From: Desulfocapsa sp. | Lineage (GTDB): Bacteria; Desulfobacterota; Desulfobulbia; Desulfobulbales; Desulfocapsaceae | Length of the DNA stretch: 32,443 nucleotides | Direction: 5' to 3' | Assembly: GCA_022712975.1 (NCBI GenBank) | Contig: JAFLJO010000121.1 | Span: forward strand, 1-32,443 | Part shown: positions 7,956-16,056 of the stretch, one piece after another | Numbering within the stretch: the first letter of the stretch is position 1 | How the letters are laid out: every line of letters starts with the position of its first letter | Notes under the pieces: model-generated | Told to the model about the DNA's origin: nothing | The model's database searches: none | What the model saw: the letters and a program-made list of their open reading frames with translations, nothing else | Made by a program: the position numbers and the translations under genes

Positions 7956-8321
7956 AGCTAGATACCTCCTTCAGGTTTTATTATATTGCTGTTTTGTTGG
8001 GTCAATTCGAATACTCCCAACGGATAAATATTCTTCGAGAACGACAAATGTCACAATAACACATGGTTCCGGAGTTCTTTGTAAAGGCGTACGAACGTAG
8101 GATCATGGAAAAGATCAATCAGTGAAAGTGGAAAATGCAGGTTCTTCATAGCCCGTCCAGATGTTTCCTGGTAAAGAAAAAAAACATCCGTAAAGAGTAC
8201 GGATGCTTTTTTTGGTTTAAGGCAGAAGGCATGAAGCTATGCAATAAATTGTGGTAGATGGTGGGGCATCTCGTACAGAAGGCAACTATTATTTGGTCTT
8301 TTCCCACAAAAAGATCCGACG
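7956..8321. other. Intergenic region with a hairpin terminator between the hydrogenase and the usp gene
   Basis: 366 bp without a credible gene. It holds the terminator at 8185-8213 and, on the minus strand, TTGACC (8000-8005) and TATAAT (7980-7985), which are only 14 bp apart and so a doubtful promoter for the usp operon. GGCAGAAGGCATG at 8222-8234 resembles the reverse complement of part of the interspersed repeat. Confidence 0.5.
8185..8213. terminator. Bidirectional intrinsic terminator (shared hairpin, copy 1)
   Basis: CATCCGTA (8185-8192) and TACGGATG (8198-8205) form an 8-bp stem with loop AAGAG. A run of A precedes and a run of T follows, so it works on both strands. On the minus strand it would end the hydrogenase transcript. 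The surroundings, from GTTTCC at 8163 to GGTTTAA at 8220, match 19041-19099, where the same hairpin recurs. Confidence 0.8.
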
Positions 8322-9722
8322 TTATTGTTTTTCTCTATTACCTTCATTGATATATTTTGTCAACGCTCTATTGGAAGTATTCACAGCCACTATAGTACCA
8401 GAACCACTAATACAACCAGCAGGACAGGCCATACCTTCTACAACAGTAAATCCATCACCTTTAGCTGCTTTGGCTGCCTCTACTTTTAAAGTCCTCAAAC
8501 TTCCTTTAAGCGTAGTAGGATAAACTATTTTGACCGGATATTTTTCTACATCCAAAAGCTTTGCTACCGCACCAACAACGCCACCGGAATGCGCAAACAT
8601 TCTGCCAATATTTGTAGCATCGTTCATTGCTATCGGAGTTTCTTTAGCGGGATCAATATCAGAAGATTTAAAGATAGATACCATTTCCTCAAAAGTAAGC
8701 ACTATATCAATTTCATCACCCCAGGAGATCTCTTCTTTTTTCGCACTACAAGGACCGATAAAGACCGTAATCACTTTACCTTTATGTTTATCTCTAACCA
8801 ATTGACCGGTAACCCGCATTGGGGAAAGAGTGTGTGAAACCGTGCTTGCTAATTGAGGAAGTTTATTCTTTATGGCCATTAAATATGCCGGACAGCAAGA
8901 GTTTGTCATTATCTTCTCACCGTATCGTTCCATTACTTCTTCCATTTCTTCCTGTGCTACAATATCCGCTCCTAAAGCTACTTCTACAACTTCATCAAAG
9001 CCTAACTTTAATAAAGCTGCTTTAAAATGAGCAGGAGTCACTTTTGGGCCAAATTGTCCAGCCAGCGCCGGTGCCGGCAACGCAATGACAGGCAATTTCC
9101 TGGTGCGTATCGCTTGAATTGTTTCTACAATTTGTGTACTGTCATCAATAGCTCCAAATGGACAAACCGTTAAGCAAGTTCCGCACGAAACGCAACTTTC
9201 CGTATCTATTATTACCTTATCGGATTCATCAAATTTAACCGCACCCACGCCACAAGCTTTTTCGCAAGGACGCGCTACCGCCAAAATAGCTCCATAAGGG
9301 CAATTTTGAGCACACTTGCCACACCCTATGCAGGCGTCACCGATAACAGCCCGGTTATTCACTATAGAAACGGCATTTTTAGGGCAATTGCTCCGGCAAA
9401 GTTGACCGTTACAATTCTGACAAAGAGCAGTGATAAAAAATTTGTTTTTACCAAACATACAACTGTTGCACGCCTCAGTAATACCACTGATCACCTGCTC
9501 AGGCCCCTTGTTCATCGTCAAGCGAACCCGTTTTTCGGTAATTACCAATTCTTGCTCCCGACTGTAGCGACCTTCATAATAGGCACAAGGTACCAATTGT
9601 TCTGCTAAAGTTTTAATGTCTTCATCATTGATTTCAATAGGAAGTGGTTGTTCCTGTGCCCAGTTAGCAACCTTTATATATATATCTCGTCTTATTTTTG
9701 TTATCGCTGAAGTTGGATTCAT
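8322..9722 (-). CDS. Monomeric [FeFe] hydrogenase, group B
   Basis: Catalyses 2H+ + 2e- to H2 (reversible) at an H-cluster; 466 residues, soluble. The N-terminal part carries several cysteine motifs: CQNCNGQLCRSNCP (about 101-114), a [4Fe-4S] ferredoxin motif CIGCGKCAQNCP (131-142) and another CVSCGTCLTVCP (177-188), which make the electron relay. The H-cluster motifs follow: L1 TNSCCPAY (273-280), L2 FIGPCSAKKEE (321-331) and L3 EGMACPAGCISG (429-440). All four H-cluster cysteines are present (276, 325, 433 and 437). In L1 Asn precedes SCCP where TSCCP is usual. The order and lack of an NADH-binding domain fit group B (FeFe_hydrog_B1 type), known mainly from anaerobic Firmicutes and some Bacteroidota. 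A GAAGAG site precedes the ATG. Physiological role (H2 production, uptake or sensing) is unknown. Confidence 0.9.
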   Translation of the reverse strand: MNPTSAITKIRRDIYIKVANWAQEQPLPIEINDEDIKTLAEQLVPCAYYEGRYSREQELVITEKRVRLTMNKGPEQVISGITEACNSCMFGKNKFFITALCQNCNGQLCRSNCPKNAVSIVNNRAVIGDACIGCGKCAQNCPYGAILAVARPCEKACGVGAVKFDESDKVIIDTESCVSCGTCLTVCPFGAIDDSTQIVETIQAIRTRKLPVIALPAPALAGQFGPKVTPAHFKAALLKLGFDEVVEVALGADIVAQEEMEEVMERYGEKIMTNSCCPAYLMAIKNKLPQLASTVSHTLSPMRVTGQLVRDKHKGKVITVFIGPCSAKKEEISWGDEIDIVLTFEEMVSIFKSSDIDPAKETPIAMNDATNIGRMFAHSGGVVGAVAKLLDVEKYPVKIVYPTTLKGSLRTLKVEAAKAAKGDGFTVVEGMACPAGCISGSGTIVAVNTSNRALTKYINEGNREKQ

Positions 9723-9947
9723 TGTACGCTCTTCACTCTTTTGTTAGAATTTTCTCGGAAAGCCTAATGCCACACTTTTCGCACATTCTGTAGATGGCTA
9801 TTATCTTTCCATTCACAATGTGTACTCTGGCGTAAACGCCTAATTTGATGATGTTTATGTGGCATTTACTGGTATTTAAGTGTGGAAACAGCTAATGATT
9901 GTATATGCGGCTTGATTTTTTGGGAAATAAGCAGAAAAGTCGCAGGC

Positions 9948-9975
9948 TACTATAAAATACTATAAAATACTATAA
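9948..9975. repeat. 10-bp tandem repeat TACTATAAAA, 2.8 copies
   Basis: Units at 9948-9957 and 9958-9967 are identical, and 9968-9975 is a third partial unit (TACTATAA). The period is one helical turn. It lies about 225 bp upstream of the hydrogenase start. Confidence 0.7.
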
Positions 9976-10049
9976 GGGACTAGCCAACTTGAACAAGCAA
10001 ACTCTACACAGTATCCACTTGAGGGGGGTTAAAACACCTTCTCCAAATT

Positions 10050-10104
10050 CTTTCGAAGTTTACGCTTATCTCAAAAAATACGAGATAAGCGTAGACTTCG
10101 AAAG
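10050..10104. terminator. 23-bp-stem hairpin downstream of hydF
   Basis: The left arm 10050-10072 and right arm 10082-10104 pair across 23 bp with a single G-T wobble around a 9-base loop (AAAAAATAC). It lies about 230 bp past the hydF stop on the transcribed strand. It lacks a clear U-run after the stem in the leftward direction, so it may be a terminator, an RNA-stabilising stem or part of a mobile-element remnant. Confidence 0.5.
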
Positions 10105-10332
10105 AGCTTGTAAGGCAATAAAGTCACTTTAAAAATATAAGTCTCGCTGGCCTTGTTCTGTTAGCTTTAACCTCTCCCAAGTCGCTTTGCGCATACCTGC
10201 TTTGGGGATTTCTGATACATGTTGTGTTGTCCAATTTAACGTTATAAATGGTGTCGATACATTCTAAAACAAGTAACTTGTAAGATGATTTATTGAGTGA
10301 AACGATTTAATAAAACATCTGTTAAAAACTGT

Positions 10333-11547
10333 TCAGGTCGATTTTTGTAAATTAAACGGAGCGATAACCCTTTCCAAAACACCTTGTACTTTTGAAATTG
10401 CTACACCGTAATTTGTTATCGGCACGTTTCTACGTTTACATTCAGTAATTCTTCTCAGCATTTCAGTGCGGTTTAGCATACATGCTCCACAATGAATGAC
10501 CAGTTTATATCTTTCAAGATCAGTTGGGAAATCATGTCCTGAATATGTTTCAAACGTAATATTCTTACCAGTATACTGACTGATCCAGCGAGGAATCTTT
10601 ACACGACCGATGTCATCCGCAACTGCATGATGCGAACAAGCCTCACCCATAAGAACCGTGTCCCCATCCTCTAAGGCATCAATAGTATCTGCCCCGGCAA
10701 CGAGGCTGGGTAAATCACCTTTGTAACGTGCAAATAATGTAGAAAATGTAGTCAATGGGATATCATCAGGGACATCGCCCGCAACGCTGAGAACAACCTG
10801 AGAATCAGTGATGACCAACGCTGGCTTACGGTTTATGTTTGATAATGCCTCTTCAATTTCACGCTCTTTCACCGTGACCGCGACTGCATCACAGTCTAGA
10901 ATTTCACGCAACACCTGAACTTGTGGCAGAATAAGACGTCCCTTCGGCGCAGCCAAATCAATCGGAACCACGCAGACAACCCAGTCTCCTTCACCGAAAA
11001 GATCACCAGCGAGGACAGGATCACGCTTTATTTCATCAGAAGCCAAGTCAATAATGGCCTCCTTCATTTTTTGAACATTGGTTCCTTCAATGGCGGAAAC
11101 AGTCAGAAACGAAAACTTATTTTCTTTACAATAAATTAAATCTTCAGGCGACTGACTTCTAAGGTCGCTTTTATTGAAAACAATAATAAACGGAATCTTC
11201 AGTTCATTTACATGTTTGATAATATCTTTTTCGTAATCAGTTATCCCCTCTTCCCCAACAACAATGACAGCTACGTCAGATCTCCAAAGGACTTTTTGTG
11301 TGGCTTTGATCCTGAGTTCCCCCAACTCCCCTGTATCGTCCAGCCCAGCTGTATCATAAAAAGTCACAGGTCCCAGCGGCAGCAATTCATAATGCTTGGC
11401 AACCGCATCTGTAGTTGTTCCCGGATGATCTGAAACAATAGAGACCTTCTGATCAACAATTGCGTTGATTATTGATGATTTTCCGACATTACGCCTTCCG
11501 ACCAGAGTTATAACCAGTCTGACTCCGCGTGGTGCTTTATTGGACAT
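10333..11547 (-). CDS. hydF: [FeFe] hydrogenase maturation GTPase HydF
   Basis: The scaffold on which the 2Fe subcluster is assembled before transfer to the hydrogenase. 404 residues. The N-terminal GTPase domain shows G1 GRRNVGKSS (17-25), the switch region PGTTTD, G3 DTAG (65-68) and G4 NKSD (125-128). The C-terminal cluster domain carries CxH (C304, H306) and, 45 residues on, HCxxC (H352, C353, C356), the complete HydF iron-sulfur ligand set. It overlaps the end of hydE by 11 bp (hydE stop at 11537) and is the last gene of the hydG-aspA-unknown-hydE-hydF operon. No key residue is missing. Confidence 0.95.
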   Translation of the reverse strand: MSNKAPRGVRLVITLVGRRNVGKSSIINAIVDQKVSIVSDHPGTTTDAVAKHYELLPLGPVTFYDTAGLDDTGELGELRIKATQKVLWRSDVAVIVVGEEGITDYEKDIIKHVNELKIPFIIVFNKSDLRSQSPEDLIYCKENKFSFLTVSAIEGTNVQKMKEAIIDLASDEIKRDPVLAGDLFGEGDWVVCVVPIDLAAPKGRLILPQVQVLREILDCDAVAVTVKEREIEEALSNINRKPALVITDSQVVLSVAGDVPDDIPLTTFSTLFARYKGDLPSLVAGADTIDALEDGDTVLMGEACSHHAVADDIGRVKIPRWISQYTGKNITFETYSGHDFPTDLERYKLVIHCGACMLNRTEMLRRITECKRRNVPITNYGVAISKVQGVLERVIAPFNLQKST

Positions 11548-12547
11548 TATTGCTACTCCGTTTAGAACTACCTTTAGAAAGTGAGGGAATGAGATTCAAA
11601 GATCTGATCATATTTTTAGCCTGAGCAAGAGAGTCTGAAACATCAATTGCAACGGAATTTTTGCCGGGATAAATATTGTAATCCGCACGATGTGCGGAAG
11701 GAGTGACAGAAGGCATTATGACATTGCATCCTCTACCAAGCCCGAGTTCTCTACCTCTCTGGTCAAAGGAATCAAGCGCGGATGTTGCCGGAATGTTAGT
11801 TTTGGGATTCAGAATACGGAGCAAAGCTGTAACACGGTAAGATTGCAATAAGTCTCCCGCTCCGGCGTCAGCAAAAGGAGTATCAGGGTGAGGAACAAAA
11901 GGTCCTGCTGCGATCATGTCCAGCTTGAGATCTGTCAGAAAAAGGATATCCTGCAGAATATCTTTTATGTTTGAGTCAGGTAGTCCCACAATGATGCCGG
12001 AACCAATTTCGTAGCCCATGAGTCGTAACGATTCTAATCGGTTAAGCCTTTCGTTAAAAGACTCTCCGCTTCTGATTTGTTTATATAGTTCAGGATTTGA
12101 AGTTTCGAGCTTAATCAGGCAACGATCCGCACCGCACTCAAACCAATACGCGTATTCATCAAGTCCGCGATCTCCAATTGAAAGAGTCACCGCCACATCA
12201 TGACTATCTTTAATACTTCTAACCAGTTCGCCTATTTGGTTCCTTGAATAGCTGAAGTCGTCCCCGGACTGTAAAACTATTGTCCGCGCACCATTCAAAA
12301 CAGCTGTTTCAGCGGCTTCTATAATTGTAGGCAGATCAAGTCGATAGCGATTGATTTTTGAATTAGGTGCCCTAAGTCCGCAATAAAAGCATTTTTTGTT
12401 GCAAACGTTTGAGAATTCAACAATCGCACGAAGATATACTTCATTTCCAAACACTTTTCCCTTTACCTGATCGGCAAGCGAAAAAAGCTCATCATCATTA
12501 TGACCGTTAAGGTAGGTTATGATTTCCAGCTTACTGAGTGCATACAT
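11537..12547 (-). CDS. hydE: [FeFe] hydrogenase maturation radical SAM enzyme HydE
   Basis: 336 residues. The radical SAM motif CxxxCxxC is seen as C49-NKK-C53-FY-C56. HydE acts on the organometallic Fe(CO)2(CN)-cysteine product of HydG on the way to the 2Fe subcluster. The BioB-like C-terminal region (RILNPKTNIPATSAL) is as expected, and the length is typical (about 345). The second, non-essential CxxC-type cluster site of some HydE proteins is not evident; the C-terminal cysteine is in GRGCNVIMPS. The start is ATG at 12547 with AGGG about 10 bases upstream. It is followed directly by hydF with an 11-bp overlap. Confidence 0.93.
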   Translation of the reverse strand: MYALSKLEIITYLNGHNDDELFSLADQVKGKVFGNEVYLRAIVEFSNVCNKKCFYCGLRAPNSKINRYRLDLPTIIEAAETAVLNGARTIVLQSGDDFSYSRNQIGELVRSIKDSHDVAVTLSIGDRGLDEYAYWFECGADRCLIKLETSNPELYKQIRSGESFNERLNRLESLRLMGYEIGSGIIVGLPDSNIKDILQDILFLTDLKLDMIAAGPFVPHPDTPFADAGAGDLLQSYRVTALLRILNPKTNIPATSALDSFDQRGRELGLGRGCNVIMPSVTPSAHRADYNIYPGKNSVAIDVSDSLAQAKNMIRSLNLIPSLSKGSSKRSSNNVQ

Positions 12548-12604
12548 ATAATAATGACCCTGAAATTGGATTACGATGTCGTACTTATTGCTCTGTTAGA
12601 TTCA

Positions 12605-13174
12605 TCAAGCATGGATATTAATTAAATGGGCACATTCATTTATCAACCGGAATGCGGCAATTTCCTTCTTCGTGGCAGAAGAAGAAGGATGGCCTGATTT
12701 AGTCCATTCGAGGAGTTTTTCAACATCAGCTTCAACCATACCCCAGAAACCTGCCGGGGCGTGAGGTTCCGCGTGTGCATACTGACCGAAACAGATTATA
12801 TCATCCACCACAACTATAGGTAAACACAGAAGTTTACGAGCAGGATGCAGTCTAACTTTAGATGGGTATTTGTCTGCAAGGCTAGTCAGGAACGAGTGTG
12901 AAGTTTTAATTTCATCTTCAACAGCTTGGTGCGAAATTCCAAATCGTAGAGCTTCCAGAAAAGATTTCTTCCAACTGAAATCAAGTTTCGGATCAACGTC
13001 AATAATATCAAGCCTACGGAATTCAGATCTGGCAAGAGCTGTATTCAATCCTGCCATGTGACGCATCGATTTTACAAAGGGACCGTAAACAGCTCCATTA
13101 AGAATTATCCTACGGGAGGCTGAAGAAAACAGATCAGGAATATTTAGCTCGTCAGTACCTGCAAAAAGGTTCAT
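12605..13174 (-). CDS. Unknown 189-residue protein inside the hydEFG operon
   Basis: It begins 2 bp after the aspA stop and ends 57 bp before hydE, so it is very probably co-transcribed and translationally coupled with the maturation genes. There is no signal peptide, no membrane helix and no CxxC cluster site (three cysteines, in LLCLP, ICFG and NECAH). The middle reads ISHQAVEDEIKTSHSFLTSLADKYPSKVRLHPARKLL, and then a hydrophobic strand and loop, LPIVVVDDIICFGQYAHAEPHAPAGFW, rich in His and aromatics. That C-terminal segment resembles, by eye only, the PLD-like fold of sensor domains that place a DD or GHY loop near a ligand; the HxK(x)4D catalytic motif is absent. The function is unknown. 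Its place suggests a role in supplying or regulating the H-cluster pathway. Confidence 0.75.
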   Translation of the reverse strand: MNLFAGTDELNIPDLFSSASRRIILNGAVYGPFVKSMRHMAGLNTALARSEFRRLDIIDVDPKLDFSWKKSFLEALRFGISHQAVEDEIKTSHSFLTSLADKYPSKVRLHPARKLLCLPIVVVDDIICFGQYAHAEPHAPAGFWGMVEADVEKLLEWTKSGHPSSSATKKEIAAFRLINECAHLINIHA

Positions 13175-13176
13175 CT

Positions 13177-14610
13177 TTATTTAATCCTGCTGAGTTCATC
13201 CGGTATGTAACCGAGTTTGCACAATCTGTTCGGAGACAAAATATCATCTATTTCCTCAGGGGAAGAAATTTTCTGATGAATTAATTCTTCACGAATTGTT
13301 CTTCCAGCCTCTTTGGCAGCATGGATGATTTTTTCAATCCGCTCATATCCAAGCACTGGAACCAGAACCGTTGCGAGGGCATAGCTTTTTTCAACATGCC
13401 TTTTACAACGATTTTGATCAGCTGTTATCCCAGCAATACAATTCTCGGTAAAAGTTTTGGTGGCGTTAATCAAAAGAGTCAGAGATTCCAGCAACGAATG
13501 GGCAAGGAGTGGTAGTAAATGGTTCAGCTCTAATTGCCCCATAGATGCGGCAAGAGTTATCGTCTGATCATTTCCCATAACTTGCAACGCTACTTGCGTA
13601 ACCGCCTCCGGCATAACAGGATTAATTTTACCTGCCATGATTGAAGATCCAGCCTGAAGACGGGGCAGTATTATCTCGCCGATTCCCGTTTCAGGGCCGC
13701 TGGCAAGTAACCGCAAATCAGATGATATTTTCATCAGGTTCACAGCATATGCTTTAAGAAAACCTGATACTTCCACAAAAGAATCCATATTCTGCGTAGC
13801 ATCGATTAAGTTTTCAGCACGTGAAACAGGAAGACCTGTTATCTGTTTCAATTTTCCAGCCACACAGAGGATATAATCGCGAGAAGCTCCTAACCCCGTC
13901 CCAATGGCTGTTCCGCCGAGATTAACTTTTTTGATTCGTTCCCGGCTTTTAAATATTCTCCATCTGTCTCTGGCAACAGCATCAGCAAATGCGCCGAAGG
14001 TCATACCTAAAGTCATGGGGACGGCATCATTTAACTCAGTACGCCCAACCTTTACAACTTCTCGGAATTCCTGCTCTTTAAGCTGAAGGGACTGCTGAAG
14101 TTGTGTGATTTCTGTTTCCAGAGTTTTCAAAAGGTTGAGCGTAGCCACTTTTAGTGCCGTGGGGTACACGTCATTGGTGGACTGATGCATATTCACATGT
14201 TTGAGAGGGTGAACCATCGAATAATCGCCACGCTCACCTTCGAGAAGCTCAATCGCCCGATTGGCGATAACTTCGTTGAAGTTCATGTTGGTCGAAGTTC
14301 CGGCTCCGCCTTGAAATGAATCAATTACAATTTCGTTTTGCAGTTTGCCGGAAGCTATGTCTTTGCATGCCGTGATAACAGCATTACCGATTTTCTCATC
14401 CATATATCCAAGTTCAACATTCGCAACAGCGCACGCCTGCTTTACCATGGCAAAACCCTGAATGAATAATGGATGCATCAGGTAACCCGAAAAAGGGAAA
14501 TTCCGCACGGCTCTCAAAGTATGAATGCCGTAATAAGCATCATAGGGAATTTCGATTTCTCCCAGCGCGTCACTTTCACGACGCACTTTATTTTCATCGG
14601 TATCTGACAT
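13177..14610 (-). CDS. aspA: Aspartate ammonia-lyase (aspartase) in the hydrogenase maturation operon
   Basis: Converts L-aspartate to fumarate and ammonia. 477 residues, the normal length. Fumarase/aspartase superfamily motifs are in order: GGAGTSTNMNFNEVIANRA (101-119), HVNMHQSTNDVYPT (138-151), GRTELNDAVPMTLG (near 189-202) and the signature loop GSSIMAGKINPVMPE (321-335). In that loop the usual Pro after Met is Ala; the catalytic Ser is kept. It sits 18 bp downstream of hydG. Aspartase genes are repeatedly found next to hydEFG in anaerobes. A plausible reason is supply of ammonium for the nitrogen of the azadithiolate bridge, but that link is inference. It could also feed fumarate to respiration. 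Confidence 0.92.
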   Translation of the reverse strand: MSDTDENKVRRESDALGEIEIPYDAYYGIHTLRAVRNFPFSGYLMHPLFIQGFAMVKQACAVANVELGYMDEKIGNAVITACKDIASGKLQNEIVIDSFQGGAGTSTNMNFNEVIANRAIELLEGERGDYSMVHPLKHVNMHQSTNDVYPTALKVATLNLLKTLETEITQLQQSLQLKEQEFREVVKVGRTELNDAVPMTLGMTFGAFADAVARDRWRIFKSRERIKKVNLGGTAIGTGLGASRDYILCVAGKLKQITGLPVSRAENLIDATQNMDSFVEVSGFLKAYAVNLMKISSDLRLLASGPETGIGEIILPRLQAGSSIMAGKINPVMPEAVTQVALQVMGNDQTITLAASMGQLELNHLLPLLAHSLLESLTLLINATKTFTENCIAGITADQNRCKRHVEKSYALATVLVPVLGYERIEKIIHAAKEAGRTIREELIHQKISSPEEIDDILSPNRLCKLGYIPDELSRIK

Positions 14611-14628
14611 AGCTACTCCGATCTTTTT

Positions 14629-16056
14629 TTACAGGTAAAGGTCTCTTTCGCCTGCTTCCATGCGAGTTATTTGGTCAGTTAGCAACTTTCTACGGTCAGG
14701 GTCATCATAGGTTGCAAGCTCCTTGCGAATAAGCTCGTTGCCGATTATTTTAGTCTCTTCGGAAGCGTAATCTTCCAGATATTCTTTGAAGGTTAAGAGA
14801 CCGTTAGGCAGACAGAATTTCTGAATAAAACCAGTCTTGGCAAGTTCCATAAAATGTTCACCTGTGCGGCCTAAACGGTAACAGGCCGTACACCATGATG
14901 GGATATAACTCTGCTCACCACCGATAAGACTGCGGATAACTTCATCAAGACTGCGTCTGTCCCCCACACAGAATTGCTGAGCATCAGTGCGGTCATGTTG
15001 AGTGTCGCTATACGCTCCGGGGTAGGTTCTGGAACCGGCGGAGATTTGTGAAACACCCACTTCAAGCAGTTCTTTGCGGAACTCGGCATTTTCACGGGTC
15101 GTCAGGATAAGTCCGGTATACGGAACAGCAAGACGAAGTACTGATACAATCTTTTTAAAATCATGATCGGAAGATAAGTAAGGGGGATTAAAGGCTAGAT
15201 CCGAGCCTTGAGCCGGTTCAATTCTGGGGAAAGAAATAGTATGTGGACCAACTCCGCAATCTTGTTCGAGTTGCTTAGCGTGATAAAGAAGCCCCATAAC
15301 TTCAAAGACCGGATCAAATAAGCCGAACAGAGCACCTATTCCAACATCATCTATGCCTGCTTCCTGTGCGCGGTGCATGGCATAAAGCCGCCATAAATAG
15401 TCTGCCTTTTTCCCGGCAATATGCACTTTTTCGTATGTAGCGCGATGGTAAGATTCATGGAAACACTGATATGTGCCAATGCCGACATCGTGGAGTTTTT
15501 TGAAACCTTCTACATCCAGAGGTGCGCAGTTTATATTCACCCTGCGAATTCCATTGCTTTTATCAGATGTTACTGAATAAACATCACGCACGGTTTGAGC
15601 TATCCAGTCAGCATCATATTTGGGATGTTCTCCGTAAACAAGCAGAAGCCGTTTGTGACCAATTTTTTCCAGAACTGCTACTTCTTTGTGAATTTCTTCG
15701 GGGCTTAGCGTTTTGCGGTCGAGTTCTGTATTTGTTGCATTGAATCCGCAATAAGTACACTGATTGGCACATTCATTAGAAATATACAGCGGCGCGAAAA
15801 GAACCAAACGATTACCATAGATTCCTTTTTTGACTTCCATGGCTGTTTTAAAAATTTCATTATCCAGATCTTTATCTGTATTTTTAAGCAGTACTGCCGC
15901 TTCAAACGGAGTGAGACCTTTTCTCTCTTTTGTTTTGACAAGAATATCCCGAACCTGAGACGGAGCTGGATTGGTTGCTTTTTCAATTTCAGACCAGATC
16001 AGCTCTTCATCTATAAATGATTTCAGATCGTTTCCTGAATTATTGCTATTTTTCAT
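14629..16056 (-). CDS. hydG: [FeFe] hydrogenase maturation radical SAM tyrosine lyase HydG
   Basis: Cleaves tyrosine to p-cresol and makes the CO and CN- ligands as an Fe(CO)2(CN) synthon. 475 residues, the typical length. The radical SAM cluster site is C96-ANQ-C100-TY-C103 (preceded by YISNE). The C-terminal accessory cluster site is WCTACYRLGRTGEHFM (CxxC), followed about 22 residues on by the third Cys in QKFCLP. GRTYPGAYSDT and the LLLVYGEHP strand are typical ThiH/HydG features. AGGA precedes the ATG by about 8 bases. It is the first gene of the five-gene maturation operon. Confidence 0.95.
   Translation of the reverse strand: MKNSNNSGNDLKSFIDEELIWSEIEKATNPAPSQVRDILVKTKERKGLTPFEAAVLLKNTDKDLDNEIFKTAMEVKKGIYGNRLVLFAPLYISNECANQCTYCGFNATNTELDRKTLSPEEIHKEVAVLEKIGHKRLLLVYGEHPKYDADWIAQTVRDVYSVTSDKSNGIRRVNINCAPLDVEGFKKLHDVGIGTYQCFHESYHRATYEKVHIAGKKADYLWRLYAMHRAQEAGIDDVGIGALFGLFDPVFEVMGLLYHAKQLEQDCGVGPHTISFPRIEPAQGSDLAFNPPYLSSDHDFKKIVSVLRLAVPYTGLILTTRENAEFRKELLEVGVSQISAGSRTYPGAYSDTQHDRTDAQQFCVGDRRSLDEVIRSLIGGEQSYIPSWCTACYRLGRTGEHFMELAKTGFIQKFCLPNGLLTFKEYLEDYASEETKIIGNELIRKELATYDDPDRRKLLTDQITRMEAGERDLYL

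Larger units (their letters stand above)
9723..10332. other. 610-bp intergenic region between the hydrogenase and hydF
   Basis: It contains a 10-bp tandem repeat (9948-9975) and a long hairpin (10050-10104). On the minus strand, 10129-10220 can be read as a short peptide tail (RKATWERLKLTEQGQRDLYF, then stop) that might be the end of a broken gene; no family was recognised. Both flanking genes read leftward, so the hydrogenase promoter must lie in the left part, but no strong -35/-10 pair was seen. Confidence 0.5.

Noticed and set aside
7980..8005. Minus-strand TTGACC and TATAAT as a usp promoter
   Set aside because: The hexamers are only 14 bp apart, too close for a normal sigma70 promoter, so it is not listed as a feature.
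9948..9975. Possible CRISPR or minisatellite from the TACTATAAAA units
   Set aside because: Units are only 10 bp, adjacent and without spacers, so it is not a CRISPR array.
10129..10220. Transposase remnant on the minus strand
   Set aside because: The short tail RKATWERLKLTEQGQRDLYF could be a gene end but no transposase family or inverted repeat supports it.
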